A stretch of DNA of 23,414 bases from a virus. Of this stretch, positions 5,667 to 13,638 are shown in pieces (position 1 is the first letter of the stretch; each line of letters starts with the position of its first letter). The translations under genes and the position numbers were made by a program. Where the stretch lies: IMG/VR virus record IMGVR_UViG_3300044639_000249, positions 1-23,414 of that record. One strand, 5' to 3'. The notes under the pieces are model-generated. The model had not been told where the DNA came from. It saw nothing but the letters and a program-made list of their open reading frames with translations, and did no database searches.

Positions 5667-6563
5667 ATGGTGGATAATATTAGAATACTTAATATAGCGT
5701 CGAACGACTACGCTAACATGAGCCACAACAATGCCAATGCTTTGCGCTCGATTGGTGTTTACTGCAATGACTATGTATTAAGTAAACATCCTTTTGGGTA
5801 CGTTTCACAAAGTAAAGAAGTAACGAAAGATAGGATTAGAGACATTGTAAACACGTTCGATGTTGTTCAGATATTCCATACTTGCCCTATCTTATTAAAC
5901 GTAATTCAAGAAGCTAACTTTAAAGGCAAAATTATTGTTTACCATTCAGGAACTAGATACCGTAATGAACGCGAATATTGGAATAGAGTATTCAATCCAA
6001 TTGTACACAGATGTATAACAGACCAAACAGAGTTTATGGAGTTAGGCGCAAAGGATATTGAATACTTAGCACCACACACAGATTTAAAACCCGTAGATAA
6101 ACGCAAAGAGGGTAAACTTATAATCGGTCACTATCCAAGTAATGCTTTGGTAAAAGGCACGAAAGAGATTAGAGAAATGTTAGAGCCGTTTAAAGATGAC
6201 TTTGAAATTCGTATAGATGAAACGATACTCCCACATGAAGAGAATTTAAAACGTATTGCTGAATGCCATATTTACATCGAGTTGTTTAAACCCGAGTTAA
6301 ACGGTAAACCTTATGGATGTTTTGGAGTGACTGCATTTGAGGCTACGGCTTTGGGATGTGTAGTTTTAACAAATAACTTACATGAATCAATATACACTAA
6401 TATTTATAAAAATCAACCGTTTTGTATTGCCAATGATAAACCAACGTTTCAAAGGTTTATAAAGCTATTTAAAAGTTATAATAAAATGAATGATATATCT
6501 ACCTTTCAAAATAACCATTCAATCGAATCAACAGGAAAAAGAATACTAGACTTAATAAAATGA
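5667..6563 (+). CDS. GT-B fold (GT4-like) glycosyltransferase
   Basis: A 298-residue glycosyltransferase of the two-Rossmann-domain type, which would transfer a sugar from a nucleotide donor. The N-terminal domain has I-R-I-L-N-I-A-S-N-D-Y-A, then H-N-N-A-N-A-L-R-S-I-G-V, and Y-H-S-G-T-R-Y-R at about 92-99. The C-terminal domain has L-I-I-G-H-Y-P-S (151-158) and the donor-binding segment G-V-T-A-F-E-A-T-A-L-G-C at 220-231, equivalent to the second glutamate of the GT4 EX7E motif (E225). The first glutamate is not in its usual place. I chose the ATG at 5667. The frame stays open back to a TTG at 5634, but those eleven residues look non-coding. It overlaps the methyltransferase gene by 4 nt. 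Confidence 0.8.
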   Translation: MVDNIRILNIASNDYANMSHNNANALRSIGVYCNDYVLSKHPFGYVSQSKEVTKDRIRDIVNTFDVVQIFHTCPILLNVIQEANFKGKIIVYHSGTRYRNEREYWNRVFNPIVHRCITDQTEFMELGAKDIEYLAPHTDLKPVDKRKEGKLIIGHYPSNALVKGTKEIREMLEPFKDDFEIRIDETILPHEENLKRIAECHIYIELFKPELNGKPYGCFGVTAFEATALGCVVLTNNLHESIYTNIYKNQPFCIANDKPTFQRFIKLFKSYNKMNDISTFQNNHSIESTGKRILDLIK

Positions 6564-7090
6564 AAGCAACTAAAAAAGCGTGGAAAGGCGCAACTGATAA
6601 CCTTAGAGCAAGACAGCAGAAAGCACAACACACGGATGACAATAGAACAGCTCCAAACGTGCTAAGAGATTACACAACACATTTAAATAAGTGTGGGTAT
6701 GGTAATAGTATTTTAGATGTTGGATGCGGTGGTCAATTCCTAAAAACTTGCATACCTGAAGATATTGAGTATATCGGTTTAGATGCTTTTCCAATTAAAG
6801 GAGTGCCAACATTGAAAGGTAGTATTGAAACTATTGAGGGTATCGAAGTAGATACTGTTTGTTGTATGGCGGTTTTAGATAACTGTTTAGATTTTGATAA
6901 GGCAATTGAGAACATTAAGAAGATAGCTAAAAAGAATGTTATTATCTTAACTGGTATTGATATTGAAGTAGACGAGTATCATACATTTAAATTACAACTA
7001 TCAGATTTTCACGACCGTTTCAAAGATTGGAATCAAACACACTATGAAGAGTTAACACCTAAAGTATGGTTACTATGTTACACCCGCTAG
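6560..7090 (+). CDS. SAM-dependent methyltransferase (class I)
   Basis: A 176-residue Rossmann-fold methyltransferase. The first 45 residues are basic and helical (R-A-R-Q-Q-K-A-Q). Motif I is I-L-D-V-G-C-G-G at 51-58, the acidic residue that binds the ribose of S-adenosylmethionine is D75 in Y-I-G-L-D-A, and a motif IV-like stretch V-D-T-V-C-C-M-A-V-L-D follows at 98-107. A strand V-I-I-L-T-G comes after the next helix. No DNA-methyltransferase catalytic motif (DPPY/NPPY or PC) is visible, so a small-molecule, sugar or protein substrate is more likely. It starts inside the stop of one glycosyltransferase gene and overlaps the next by 25 nt, which suggests the three enzymes act on one product. 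Confidence 0.8.
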   Translation: MKATKKAWKGATDNLRARQQKAQHTDDNRTAPNVLRDYTTHLNKCGYGNSILDVGCGGQFLKTCIPEDIEYIGLDAFPIKGVPTLKGSIETIEGIEVDTVCCMAVLDNCLDFDKAIENIKKIAKKNVIILTGIDIEVDEYHTFKLQLSDFHDRFKDWNQTHYEELTPKVWLLCYTR

Positions 7091-8304
7091 TTAGTATCAT
7101 AATACCTTATTCAGTAGATAGGGGTTATTTAGATGTAGCGATTGAAAGCGTTAAAAAACAAACATATCCTAACATTGAATTATTAATACAAAATGATAAT
7201 GTTAACGTATCGACTAACATAAACAACGGGATTAAACGAGCGAAAGGTGAATACATTAAGTACCTATGTGAAGATGACTATTTAACCCCGAACTCTATTA
7301 CTGATAGTGTAAAAGCAATACAAGGATTTGATTTTATTCACGGGGTTGCTAATAATATTCACGGTGCATTTACACAAGTTCAGAAACCAAGGATAATCCA
7401 TCCAAGCATTAATGATATGTTGTTCAATAATGTTATTCATGGAGGTACTTTGATGTATAGAAAAGATGTATTTGATAAGGTTGGATACTTTGATGAGTCG
7501 TTAACTTGTGCTGAAGAGTATGAACTTAACTTAAGATGCTTAGATTTTGGTTTAAAACTAGGTTATACAGATAAAATCCTTTACAATTACAGACGACATG
7601 ACGCTCAAAAGTCACTAGGAAAAGGAATTAATCAAGGTGAAAGAGCCTTAAAGATACAAGCGATTAAAGATAAGTATAAAAGACTACCGATAATAGTAGG
7701 TATTGCAACATTTAAAGGTCGTGAGGAACTATTAAAACGCACAATAGAGTCATTAGATGGTCAAGTTGATAAGATAATTATCTACGACAATGAAGTAAAT
7801 CCAGACCTAACAGATAACGGTAAGTTTTACGGGTTGAAATATTCAAGAAAACCGTCTTATTATTTCAGTTGTGATGACGATATTATCTATCCACCTAACT
7901 ATATTCAACATACTATCCAAGCAATTGAGAAATATGGATGCATTGTAACGTATCACGGTAGGAAGTTAAAAGGGTTAGGATTAAATTACTACTTAGGTCA
8001 TGATGCTTATAGCGCTTTTAAAAACGTTTCACAAGATATGCAAATAGATATTGCTGGAACGGGAGTAACTGCGTTTAAAACGTCTTATTTCAATCCTATT
8101 AATTTGATTCATTCAAAATACAAAAAGATGAGTGATGTTATTTTTAGTTTAGAGGCAAAGAAACAGAATAAAAAAATACAGATAATCACACACGGTCAAG
8201 AGTGGATAAAAGAACAACGTACACAAATTAACATTCACACGGAACAAATTAAGAACTCACAAACACAAACGAAATTATGCGACGAAATACTGAGATTGAA
8301 GTAA
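7066..8304 (+). CDS. Tandem-domain GT-A (GT2-like) glycosyltransferase
   Basis: A 412-residue protein with two GT-A domains in a row. Domain 1 (about 7-205) has L-V-S-I-I-I-P-Y, the helix V-K-K-Q-T-Y-P-N-I-E and C-E-D-D-Y at 68-72, the DXD-type nucleotide-sugar/metal site; A-E-E-Y-E-L at 149-154 provides the catalytic-base region. Domain 2 (about 207-385) restarts with I-I-V-G-I-A-T-F-K-G-R-E, then S-C-D-D-D-I-I-Y-P at 268-276, G-T-G at 331-333 and M-S-D-V at 355-358. Both DXD sites are intact, so it may add two sugars or two different sugars. Start could be 7066 or ATG 7075. It overlaps the methyltransferase gene upstream and the tail chaperone gene downstream by 28 nt. Confidence 0.82.
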   Translation: MVTMLHPLVSIIIPYSVDRGYLDVAIESVKKQTYPNIELLIQNDNVNVSTNINNGIKRAKGEYIKYLCEDDYLTPNSITDSVKAIQGFDFIHGVANNIHGAFTQVQKPRIIHPSINDMLFNNVIHGGTLMYRKDVFDKVGYFDESLTCAEEYELNLRCLDFGLKLGYTDKILYNYRRHDAQKSLGKGINQGERALKIQAIKDKYKRLPIIVGIATFKGREELLKRTIESLDGQVDKIIIYDNEVNPDLTDNGKFYGLKYSRKPSYYFSCDDDIIYPPNYIQHTIQAIEKYGCIVTYHGRKLKGLGLNYYLGHDAYSAFKNVSQDMQIDIAGTGVTAFKTSYFNPINLIHSKYKKMSDVIFSLEAKKQNKKIQIITHGQEWIKEQRTQINIHTEQIKNSQTQTKLCDEILRLK

Positions 8305-8891
8305 GACTACCAAAGACAATTAACGATTTAAGAATTAGGCATCTTAGAGCCTTTAGTGATGAATCATTTAAAGCTGATAGTATCACACTAAATGCTAAAG
8401 TGATATTCCTAGCAAATATATCTTTGGTATCAGTTGGTCAATTAATGACTATACATCACGAGCGTATTACAGAAATGTTTAACCATTGCATGGGATTGTT
8501 TGCCGATTATAAACTAAACGGAAACCCGAAAGACTTTATAACTATTAACGGTATCGAATACCAAAGAGTAGATATTAAAAAGGTTGGTATTGGTTACCAC
8601 ATTGACTGCAGTAAATCAGACTTTGATAAAGATCCCGTGCGACTAGCTTGTATTAACTACATTCCAAAGGGAACTATCTACGGTGAATTAGATGAGAACG
8701 AAAATCTTAAATATCCAATTGCATCAAGATATGAGGACTTTAAAGAACATTTTAAGATGACTGATTTTGTAGAGTTGCACGCTTTTTTTTTGCTCAAAGT
8801 ATGGAGCTTAATCGACAGTTATACGGAGAAAGAAAAGATAGAAAAGAAGTTAAAAAGAGTGTTGAGAATATTTGGGAGTGGCACGAAATAA
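8277..8891 (+). CDS. Putative tail assembly chaperone (short, G-like form)
   Basis: A 204-residue soluble protein. It begins with a strand E-I-E-V-R-L-P-K, then I-R-H-L-R-A-F, a helical region (about 45-85), G-I-E-Y-Q-R-V-D-I-K-K-V-G-I-G-Y-H-I-D, and a late helical region M-T-D-F-V-E-L-H-A-F-F-L-L-K. The layout resembles tail assembly chaperones of phages in this group, but direct family recognition is weak. The main support is structural: a T-run over codons 169-172 provides a -1 slippery heptamer leading into an overlapping second frame, the hallmark of G/GT chaperone pairs, and the genes that follow are tail genes. Its start lies 28 nt inside the glycosyltransferase gene. Confidence 0.6.
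   Translation: MRRNTEIEVRLPKTINDLRIRHLRAFSDESFKADSITLNAKVIFLANISLVSVGQLMTIHHERITEMFNHCMGLFADYKLNGNPKDFITINGIEYQRVDIKKVGIGYHIDCSKSDFDKDPVRLACINYIPKGTIYGELDENENLKYPIASRYEDFKEHFKMTDFVELHAFFLLKVWSLIDSYTEKEKIEKKLKRVLRIFGSGTK
8786..8792 (+). other. Probable programmed -1 ribosomal frameshift site
   Basis: In the frame of the 8277 gene the codons here read TTT TTG preceded by T, giving the heptamer T TTT TTG within a run of nine T (8783-8791). This fits X XXY YYZ, where both tRNAs can slip back one base. The -1 frame is open from 8765 to 9034. Slippage would join residues 1-172 of the first frame to about 80 residues of the second, giving roughly 252 residues. I did not find a clear stimulatory hairpin by eye. 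Confidence 0.6.
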
Positions 8892-9034
8892 TTATTTTCC
8901 TATCAAAAGAGTTAAACGAAAATAGAAAAGATATCGTAAAAATGAATATCTTTACATTTAATAACTGGCTAAACTACTTTACGCAAAAATTGAAAAAGGA
9001 AATAGCTGAAACAAAAATGATAAAGAGAAGATGA
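8801..9034 (+). CDS. Second frame of tail assembly chaperone (T-like part, expressed by -1 frameshift)
   Basis: This frame lies in -1 phase to the gene at 8277 and overlaps it by at least 91 nt. It has an ATG at 8801 but is open back to 8765, across the T-run, so the likely product is a fusion entering at about 8792 with A-Q-S-M-E-L-N. The second half is helical with W-H-E-I-I-I-F-L-S-K-E-L-N and D-I-V-K-M-N-I-F-T-F-N-N-W, the kind of short helical domain seen in the T part of chaperones that contacts the tape measure. Its stop overlaps the next start (ATGA at 9031), so translation in this frame continues naturally into the following tail gene. Independent translation from 8801 is an alternative. 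Confidence 0.55.
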   Translation: MELNRQLYGERKDRKEVKKSVENIWEWHEIIIFLSKELNENRKDIVKMNIFTFNNWLNYFTQKLKKEIAETKMIKRR

Positions 9035-9600
9035 CAGAGGGTGAAATCTTGCAAAGTTTAAGTTTTAAAAATACTAAGGATATTCTTGACAATAAGCCTA
9101 ACAATCCTTTGTCTTTGTTATTGCAAGAACTCACACAAGGAGTAATTGACGACCTTAGAAAATCAATGAATGCTAGGGACGTTAATGCTAGTTATAGATT
9201 ACAACAAGGTATGAAACCAACTAAAACAATTTACACTGGTAAATCTGTAAGTGTTGGATTGGAAATGGATTTTTATTGGAAGTTTGTGAACTACGGAGTA
9301 AACGGTAGTGTTGTAAATAGAGGTGCGCCAAGTTGGGGAAATGTTCCAAGTAATGGAGTTTCTATGAGTGCATCCTTGCAAAATTGGGAACGAGATAGAG
9401 GTATAAGATATGAAGATGGCAAATCTAATTGGATATCTAAAAGTCATGTTCCCGGACTAGGCATTAAAGAGCGTGGTCAAATAGCTAGACCATTCTTTGA
9501 GGATGTTATAAACGATAGTTTAGTAGCAGTATTAAAAGCACCAATACAAAGACTACTAGGCAAGTCAATAAAATTAAATATTATTTCACCATGGCAGTAA
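9031..9600 (+). CDS. Putative neck/tail-completion protein (HK97 gp10-like)
   Basis: A 189-residue protein. After a polar N-terminus it has I-D-D-L-R-K-S-M-N-A-R-D-V-N-A-S, then a strand pair S-V-S-V-G-L-E-M and F-Y-W-K-F-V-N-Y-G-V-N-G, and finally I-A-R-P-F-F-E-D-V-I near the end. The pattern 'helix, strands ending in W-x-F-x-x-x-G, then R-P-F-F' is that of HK97 gp10-like and lambda Z-like proteins, which cap or connect the tail to the head. The loop between carries a long insert rich in G, N and S. Its start is within the stop of the chaperone second frame and its end overlaps the next gene by 10 nt. Confidence 0.6.
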   Translation: MTEGEILQSLSFKNTKDILDNKPNNPLSLLLQELTQGVIDDLRKSMNARDVNASYRLQQGMKPTKTIYTGKSVSVGLEMDFYWKFVNYGVNGSVVNRGAPSWGNVPSNGVSMSASLQNWERDRGIRYEDGKSNWISKSHVPGLGIKERGQIARPFFEDVINDSLVAVLKAPIQRLLGKSIKLNIISPWQ

Positions 9601-10751
9601 CGATAGCACAAAACGCTCAAAAATATACACCGTCTGATAACCCAATTATCTTCACGTGGTATTCTAGTGAATATTTACAAACTAATTTTAGCTACATTGT
9701 AGACGTTTACATTAACGGCACATTAGATTCAAGACAACAGATATTTACAGAGCGTGGCGGTGGGTATTCTCATTTTGATTGTAGCGAGATTGTAAGAACT
9801 TATGTAAGCACTCCCATAATTGGAGGTTCTAGTGTTGTCAATGATGCTGGAATAAGTGTTGAAGTTTATCTTATTGTTAGGGAGTTTTACGGTGCTACTC
9901 CAGCATTACAAGCAAATGCCACAACTAACACAATAAACGCTTTTAAATCGAGTCTAAGCAATGTAGAATTTGATTCATTTGATTACACAGATTTTAAATC
10001 TACTGCAAACACAAAACGTTTCTTGACTGATTCTCCAAACGATTTATACATTCGAGAGGGTCAAGATTATTACCTTACAATAATAACTGATGAGGATGAT
10101 GAGGCTGGGTTGGATATAACTTGGTATGATGAAAACGATACAGTAATTGCAAGTGCTGATTATACAGATTTTGTAGGTCGGAAAATAACACAATGGAATT
10201 TGAACTCTGATAACTATTTATCTTTTTTAACACAGCCAATTTTGGATACAGTTAGCTATTTAGAATTAGTTGTTATAAACTCTAACACAAGTGCAGAACT
10301 TAGCGAAACAAAAAGACTGTATTTAGATAGAGGTTGCGACTACGGTGCTGAATTAATATGGTTAAATAAGTACGGAGGTATTGACGTATTCAACTATTCA
10401 CACAATTTAATACGTAGTTCAGATGTAAACGGTAAGCAATACGAAAAGCAATATGGAGGTTGGGTTGATGTAACCTATACATTAGACAGTACTAATAGTG
10501 GGATGCACTCTTATTTTAAGACGGCAAATGATAAAGTTACATTGGTTAGTAGTTACATTAATTCTGCTACTCAAAACTGGCTTGTAAATAGTGCTTATAT
10601 CAGTCCTTTGGTTTACTTCTTTGATTCTATTAGACAAATGTGTAGTATTAACGGTACTGCTTACAGTGAATCACAAGATAGATTTGTAGAAGAAACTACA
10701 GAAATTGTAGAGTTAGCATTGCCAAACATGAGAAAATCAGTAATAGTATGA
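9591..10751 (+). CDS. Tail/baseplate structural protein (386 aa)
   Basis: A 386-residue beta-rich protein. It starts M-A-V-T-I-A-Q-N-A-Q-K-Y-T-P-S-D-N-P-I, with a long run of alternating hydrophobic strands and few charged helices, and contains C-D-Y-G-A-E-L-I-W-L-N-K-Y-G-G at about 249-263. The 'Y-x-P-x-x-N-P-I' opening and the later 'W-L-N-x-x-G-G-x-D-x-F' are typical of uncharacterised tail proteins from Bacteroidota phages. Together with the next, larger gene it probably forms the distal tail or baseplate. It overlaps neighbours by 10 and 4 nt. A signal peptide or enzyme motif is not visible. Confidence 0.6.
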   Translation: MAVTIAQNAQKYTPSDNPIIFTWYSSEYLQTNFSYIVDVYINGTLDSRQQIFTERGGGYSHFDCSEIVRTYVSTPIIGGSSVVNDAGISVEVYLIVREFYGATPALQANATTNTINAFKSSLSNVEFDSFDYTDFKSTANTKRFLTDSPNDLYIREGQDYYLTIITDEDDEAGLDITWYDENDTVIASADYTDFVGRKITQWNLNSDNYLSFLTQPILDTVSYLELVVINSNTSAELSETKRLYLDRGCDYGAELIWLNKYGGIDVFNYSHNLIRSSDVNGKQYEKQYGGWVDVTYTLDSTNSGMHSYFKTANDKVTLVSSYINSATQNWLVNSAYISPLVYFFDSIRQMCSINGTAYSESQDRFVEETTEIVELALPNMRKSVIV

Positions 10752-13153
10752 TAGGGTTATTAATTGTTGACGGTACGGAATTAGATTTGAGCGAAAGAGT
10801 ACCTTTCCCATTAAACTATTCTATTGCAGATGCCAAAGAGCCACAGAAAAGAAAGCGTAATTATTCCAAAGAAATAGTACTGCCTGGAACACAAAAGAAT
10901 TTAAGTTTCTTTTCGTCTACTTATCAACTAGCATTAAGTACACTAAACGGTACATCTACGGTAGGTTTTAATTACGACCCCACTATTCGTGTGAGTGCAA
11001 AGTATTACAACGGTGGGGTGCTTATTTTTGACGGCTTAATTCGATTAAATGAGGTCGCTATTAATGATGGTGACTATTCTTTTAAATGTACTATGTTTTC
11101 AAATTTCATAGATTTGTTTATGAGTTTAGGGAATAGGAAAATTAGTGAATTAGGATGGTCAGAATATACACACACATTAAATAGAACAAACGTAATTAAT
11201 TCATTTGATACTTCGGTAATAGTAAACGGGGTTGCAACGTCTAACTTTTCAGGAGGTTTACCAATGGGATTTGGTTACCATTACGGGCTAGTTGATTACG
11301 GATATACTAGAGTTTCACCAAAGACATTCAGCACAACTGACTTAGTGCCTATGGTATACTGTAAGGAAGTAATGGACAAATGCTTAGAATTATCAGGAAA
11401 CAATATAACTTACAGTAGTGATTACTTAGATAGTTTATTATTTAAAAAAGAGTTGTTAGGTTTTGGAGGTGGTGAAAAGATAGCGTTAACTGCATCGGAG
11501 GTTACTAATAGACGTGTGAATATTACTTCTTTATTTTTAAATACTAGAAGTTTTAACCATTACTTTAAACAAGCACAGATTTACAAGTATTTAGTATCTA
11601 CTTCGTGGAACTTACTAGACAATAACAACGGTTCGACTCCTACTTTAATAACTGATAACTTTGACCAATTTTTCTTTGACCACAATAACACTTCAGCTGG
11701 AAATTATAACGGTATAAGTGTACGTAAACAAGGATTGTATAATCTTAATGCTAGTTTTCCATTACGTATTGCTTTCGATAATTTTGGAAACCAAGTTTAC
11801 ACAAGTGGTTTTATAAATGTTAGATTCACAACTTATAAAAATGGTTCGGTATTAGATACCTATCTAGTACAACAAACAACTTTAGCGACTTTAAACCAAA
11901 CTTTTACTTATGATTATAACGTTCAATTAAATGCTGGGGATGTTATTACATTTGGTATACAAGTTTATGCAGACTTAACACTTACACAGACTGCACCAGC
12001 TATTTCTGTAAACAATCCATTAGTTATAACAGTAGAAGAAAACCCAACAGCTTTCACAGTAGACTTCACAAGCGTACAAACTTCTTTACAAGATGGTGAC
12101 CCCGTAGATATTTCAAGGTTCATTCCTGACATGAAAGCAAGTACATTCTTTGAGGCGCAAATCTTAAAAGCTAATCTTTATTTTAGCGACCCGAATGAAT
12201 TAGGAATAGTTAAGATTGAGCCTTTGTCTAATTTCTACTTAGATACGGATGAGTTTTGGGACATTACAGATATTGTAGACCATAGCAAAGAAATAACTAT
12301 AAAGCCAGCATCTTCTATTGAGGGAAAAGTGTACAAATTTCAATGGTTAAATGATAATGATTATGACAATACATTATACCGTTCATACTTCGATATTAAT
12401 TATGGTGATAATTGGTATGTTGTACCTAGCACATTCCAAACTGGTGAAAGAGTTTATCAATTACCTTTCGCTCAATCAATACCAACAGACGAAGTGTTCC
12501 CATTTGTAGCACCCCGTATTATTTCATACGACCCATCTACAGATATTAAAAAGCCGTACAAAGGTAAAGCAAGGTTGTACTTATGGAACGGTTTAAAATC
12601 GGGTTCATGGAGGTTAAAGGACAATTTAGGAACTGGCAAAACAGACTTAAATTCATATCCTTGCGTTCATCATTTTGATAACTTTGAAAATCCAGCATTT
12701 GATTTAAACTGGGGTTTACCTATTCTATTTGCTTACAATGCCACAAGCGTAACGACTGATAATTTTTACACTAGATACCACGAAAGATTTGTAAAAGAAA
12801 TGACTGGCAAAGATAGTAAGATAATTACTTTGTATGCTAGGATTACAAATGCCGATATTAATAAGTTAGACTTCGCAAAGTTGATAATGCTTAACGGTGT
12901 GTTATTTAGATTGAATCTAATTAGCGACTTTGATAGTAACGTAACTGATAGCACAAAGATTGAACTCGTTAAAATAATAGAGGCAAGCGTAACGGCTGGC
13001 GGTATCTATCAAGATTATGCAGATATGACATACGATAAATCACCAGTAGTAAGTTCACCAACGGGGGTTGGAATAGATACAAACGTTATTAACGGAGGTT
13101 ATAACGATACATTACAATATTCACAAATACAATATACAAAAACAAATGGATAG
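10748..13153 (+). CDS. Large tail/baseplate structural protein (801 aa)
   Basis: An 801-residue protein and the longest in the window. The first 60 residues read like a baseplate hub opening: L-L-I-V-D-G-T-E-L-D-L-S-E, then P-L-N-Y-S-I-A-D and R-K-R-N-Y-S-K-E-I-V-L-P-G-T. I have seen this 'ysktI-xlPGTxxN' entry in large tail proteins of Bacteroidota phages. The middle (about 270-440) is beta-rich with a separate jelly-roll-like stretch. The last third contains several W-x-L and Y-x-D strands and the end is glycine- and serine-rich. It may combine distal-tail and tail-lysin scaffold roles, but no peptidase or lysozyme motif is visible. It overlaps the next gene by 8 nt. Confidence 0.6.
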   Translation: MIGLLIVDGTELDLSERVPFPLNYSIADAKEPQKRKRNYSKEIVLPGTQKNLSFFSSTYQLALSTLNGTSTVGFNYDPTIRVSAKYYNGGVLIFDGLIRLNEVAINDGDYSFKCTMFSNFIDLFMSLGNRKISELGWSEYTHTLNRTNVINSFDTSVIVNGVATSNFSGGLPMGFGYHYGLVDYGYTRVSPKTFSTTDLVPMVYCKEVMDKCLELSGNNITYSSDYLDSLLFKKELLGFGGGEKIALTASEVTNRRVNITSLFLNTRSFNHYFKQAQIYKYLVSTSWNLLDNNNGSTPTLITDNFDQFFFDHNNTSAGNYNGISVRKQGLYNLNASFPLRIAFDNFGNQVYTSGFINVRFTTYKNGSVLDTYLVQQTTLATLNQTFTYDYNVQLNAGDVITFGIQVYADLTLTQTAPAISVNNPLVITVEENPTAFTVDFTSVQTSLQDGDPVDISRFIPDMKASTFFEAQILKANLYFSDPNELGIVKIEPLSNFYLDTDEFWDITDIVDHSKEITIKPASSIEGKVYKFQWLNDNDYDNTLYRSYFDINYGDNWYVVPSTFQTGERVYQLPFAQSIPTDEVFPFVAPRIISYDPSTDIKKPYKGKARLYLWNGLKSGSWRLKDNLGTGKTDLNSYPCVHHFDNFENPAFDLNWGLPILFAYNATSVTTDNFYTRYHERFVKEMTGKDSKIITLYARITNADINKLDFAKLIMLNGVLFRLNLISDFDSNVTDSTKIELVKIIEASVTAGGIYQDYADMTYDKSPVVSSPTGVGIDTNVINGGYNDTLQYSQIQYTKTNG

Positions 13154-13637
13154 TTTTAGCAGAATAGTAATTAAACAAGGGGCGGGAGTGCCAACAGTCC
13201 CAGCAAGTGCAGACCATAGAAACGGCGACTGGATAGCAACCGATATTTATGAGGGTGAATTTTATTTAGACACAACTAATAAACAGTTATACAATCGTAC
13301 ATCTAGTGGAATAGTTAAAACAGATGGTACAACAAAAACACACGTTTGTAGATTAACACAAAGCGGTACTAATGCACCCGTTCAAACAGTAGGTAGTAGT
13401 AATTTAACTGGTACAATATCCTTTACTTATGATGCTCCTGGTTCTTATCGTTTAGTTTCTACGGTTGCAGAGTTTACAACAGATAAAACATTCTGCTTAA
13501 CGGGTGGCGGTCAAGTTGGTTTTGCTAGTTTTATACCACTTTCAACGACTGAAATAGCTATTTATACTTACAATACAAGCGGTGTTCAAGCTAATACTTG
13601 GCTATCATGCGACTTAAAAATAGAAATATACCAATAA
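13146..13637 (+). CDS. Small beta-rich tail protein (163 aa)
   Basis: A 163-residue protein. The first 60 residues include N-G-D-W-I-A-T-D-I-Y-E-G-E-F-Y-L-D and Q-L-Y-N-R-T-S-S-G-I, a pattern found in the N-terminal part of phage fibre or appendage proteins where an E-x-Y-x-D strand precedes an L-Y-x-R-T turn. The C-terminal 100 residues form a compact beta domain (about T-G-T-I-S-F-T-Y-D-A-P-G-S-Y-R-L-V-S) that resembles small receptor-facing or decoration domains. It sits one nucleotide before the tape measure gene. Which part of the tail it occupies is not determined. Confidence 0.5.
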   Translation: MDSFSRIVIKQGAGVPTVPASADHRNGDWIATDIYEGEFYLDTTNKQLYNRTSSGIVKTDGTTKTHVCRLTQSGTNAPVQTVGSSNLTGTISFTYDAPGSYRLVSTVAEFTTDKTFCLTGGGQVGFASFIPLSTTEIAIYTYNTSGVQANTWLSCDLKIEIYQ

Positions 13638-13638
13638 G

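Noticed and set aside
8783-8791. Nine-T run taken as a sequencing error splitting one gene
   Set aside because: Not fully excluded, but both frames end sensibly, the second is coupled to the next gene, and the arrangement matches a G/GT chaperone site.
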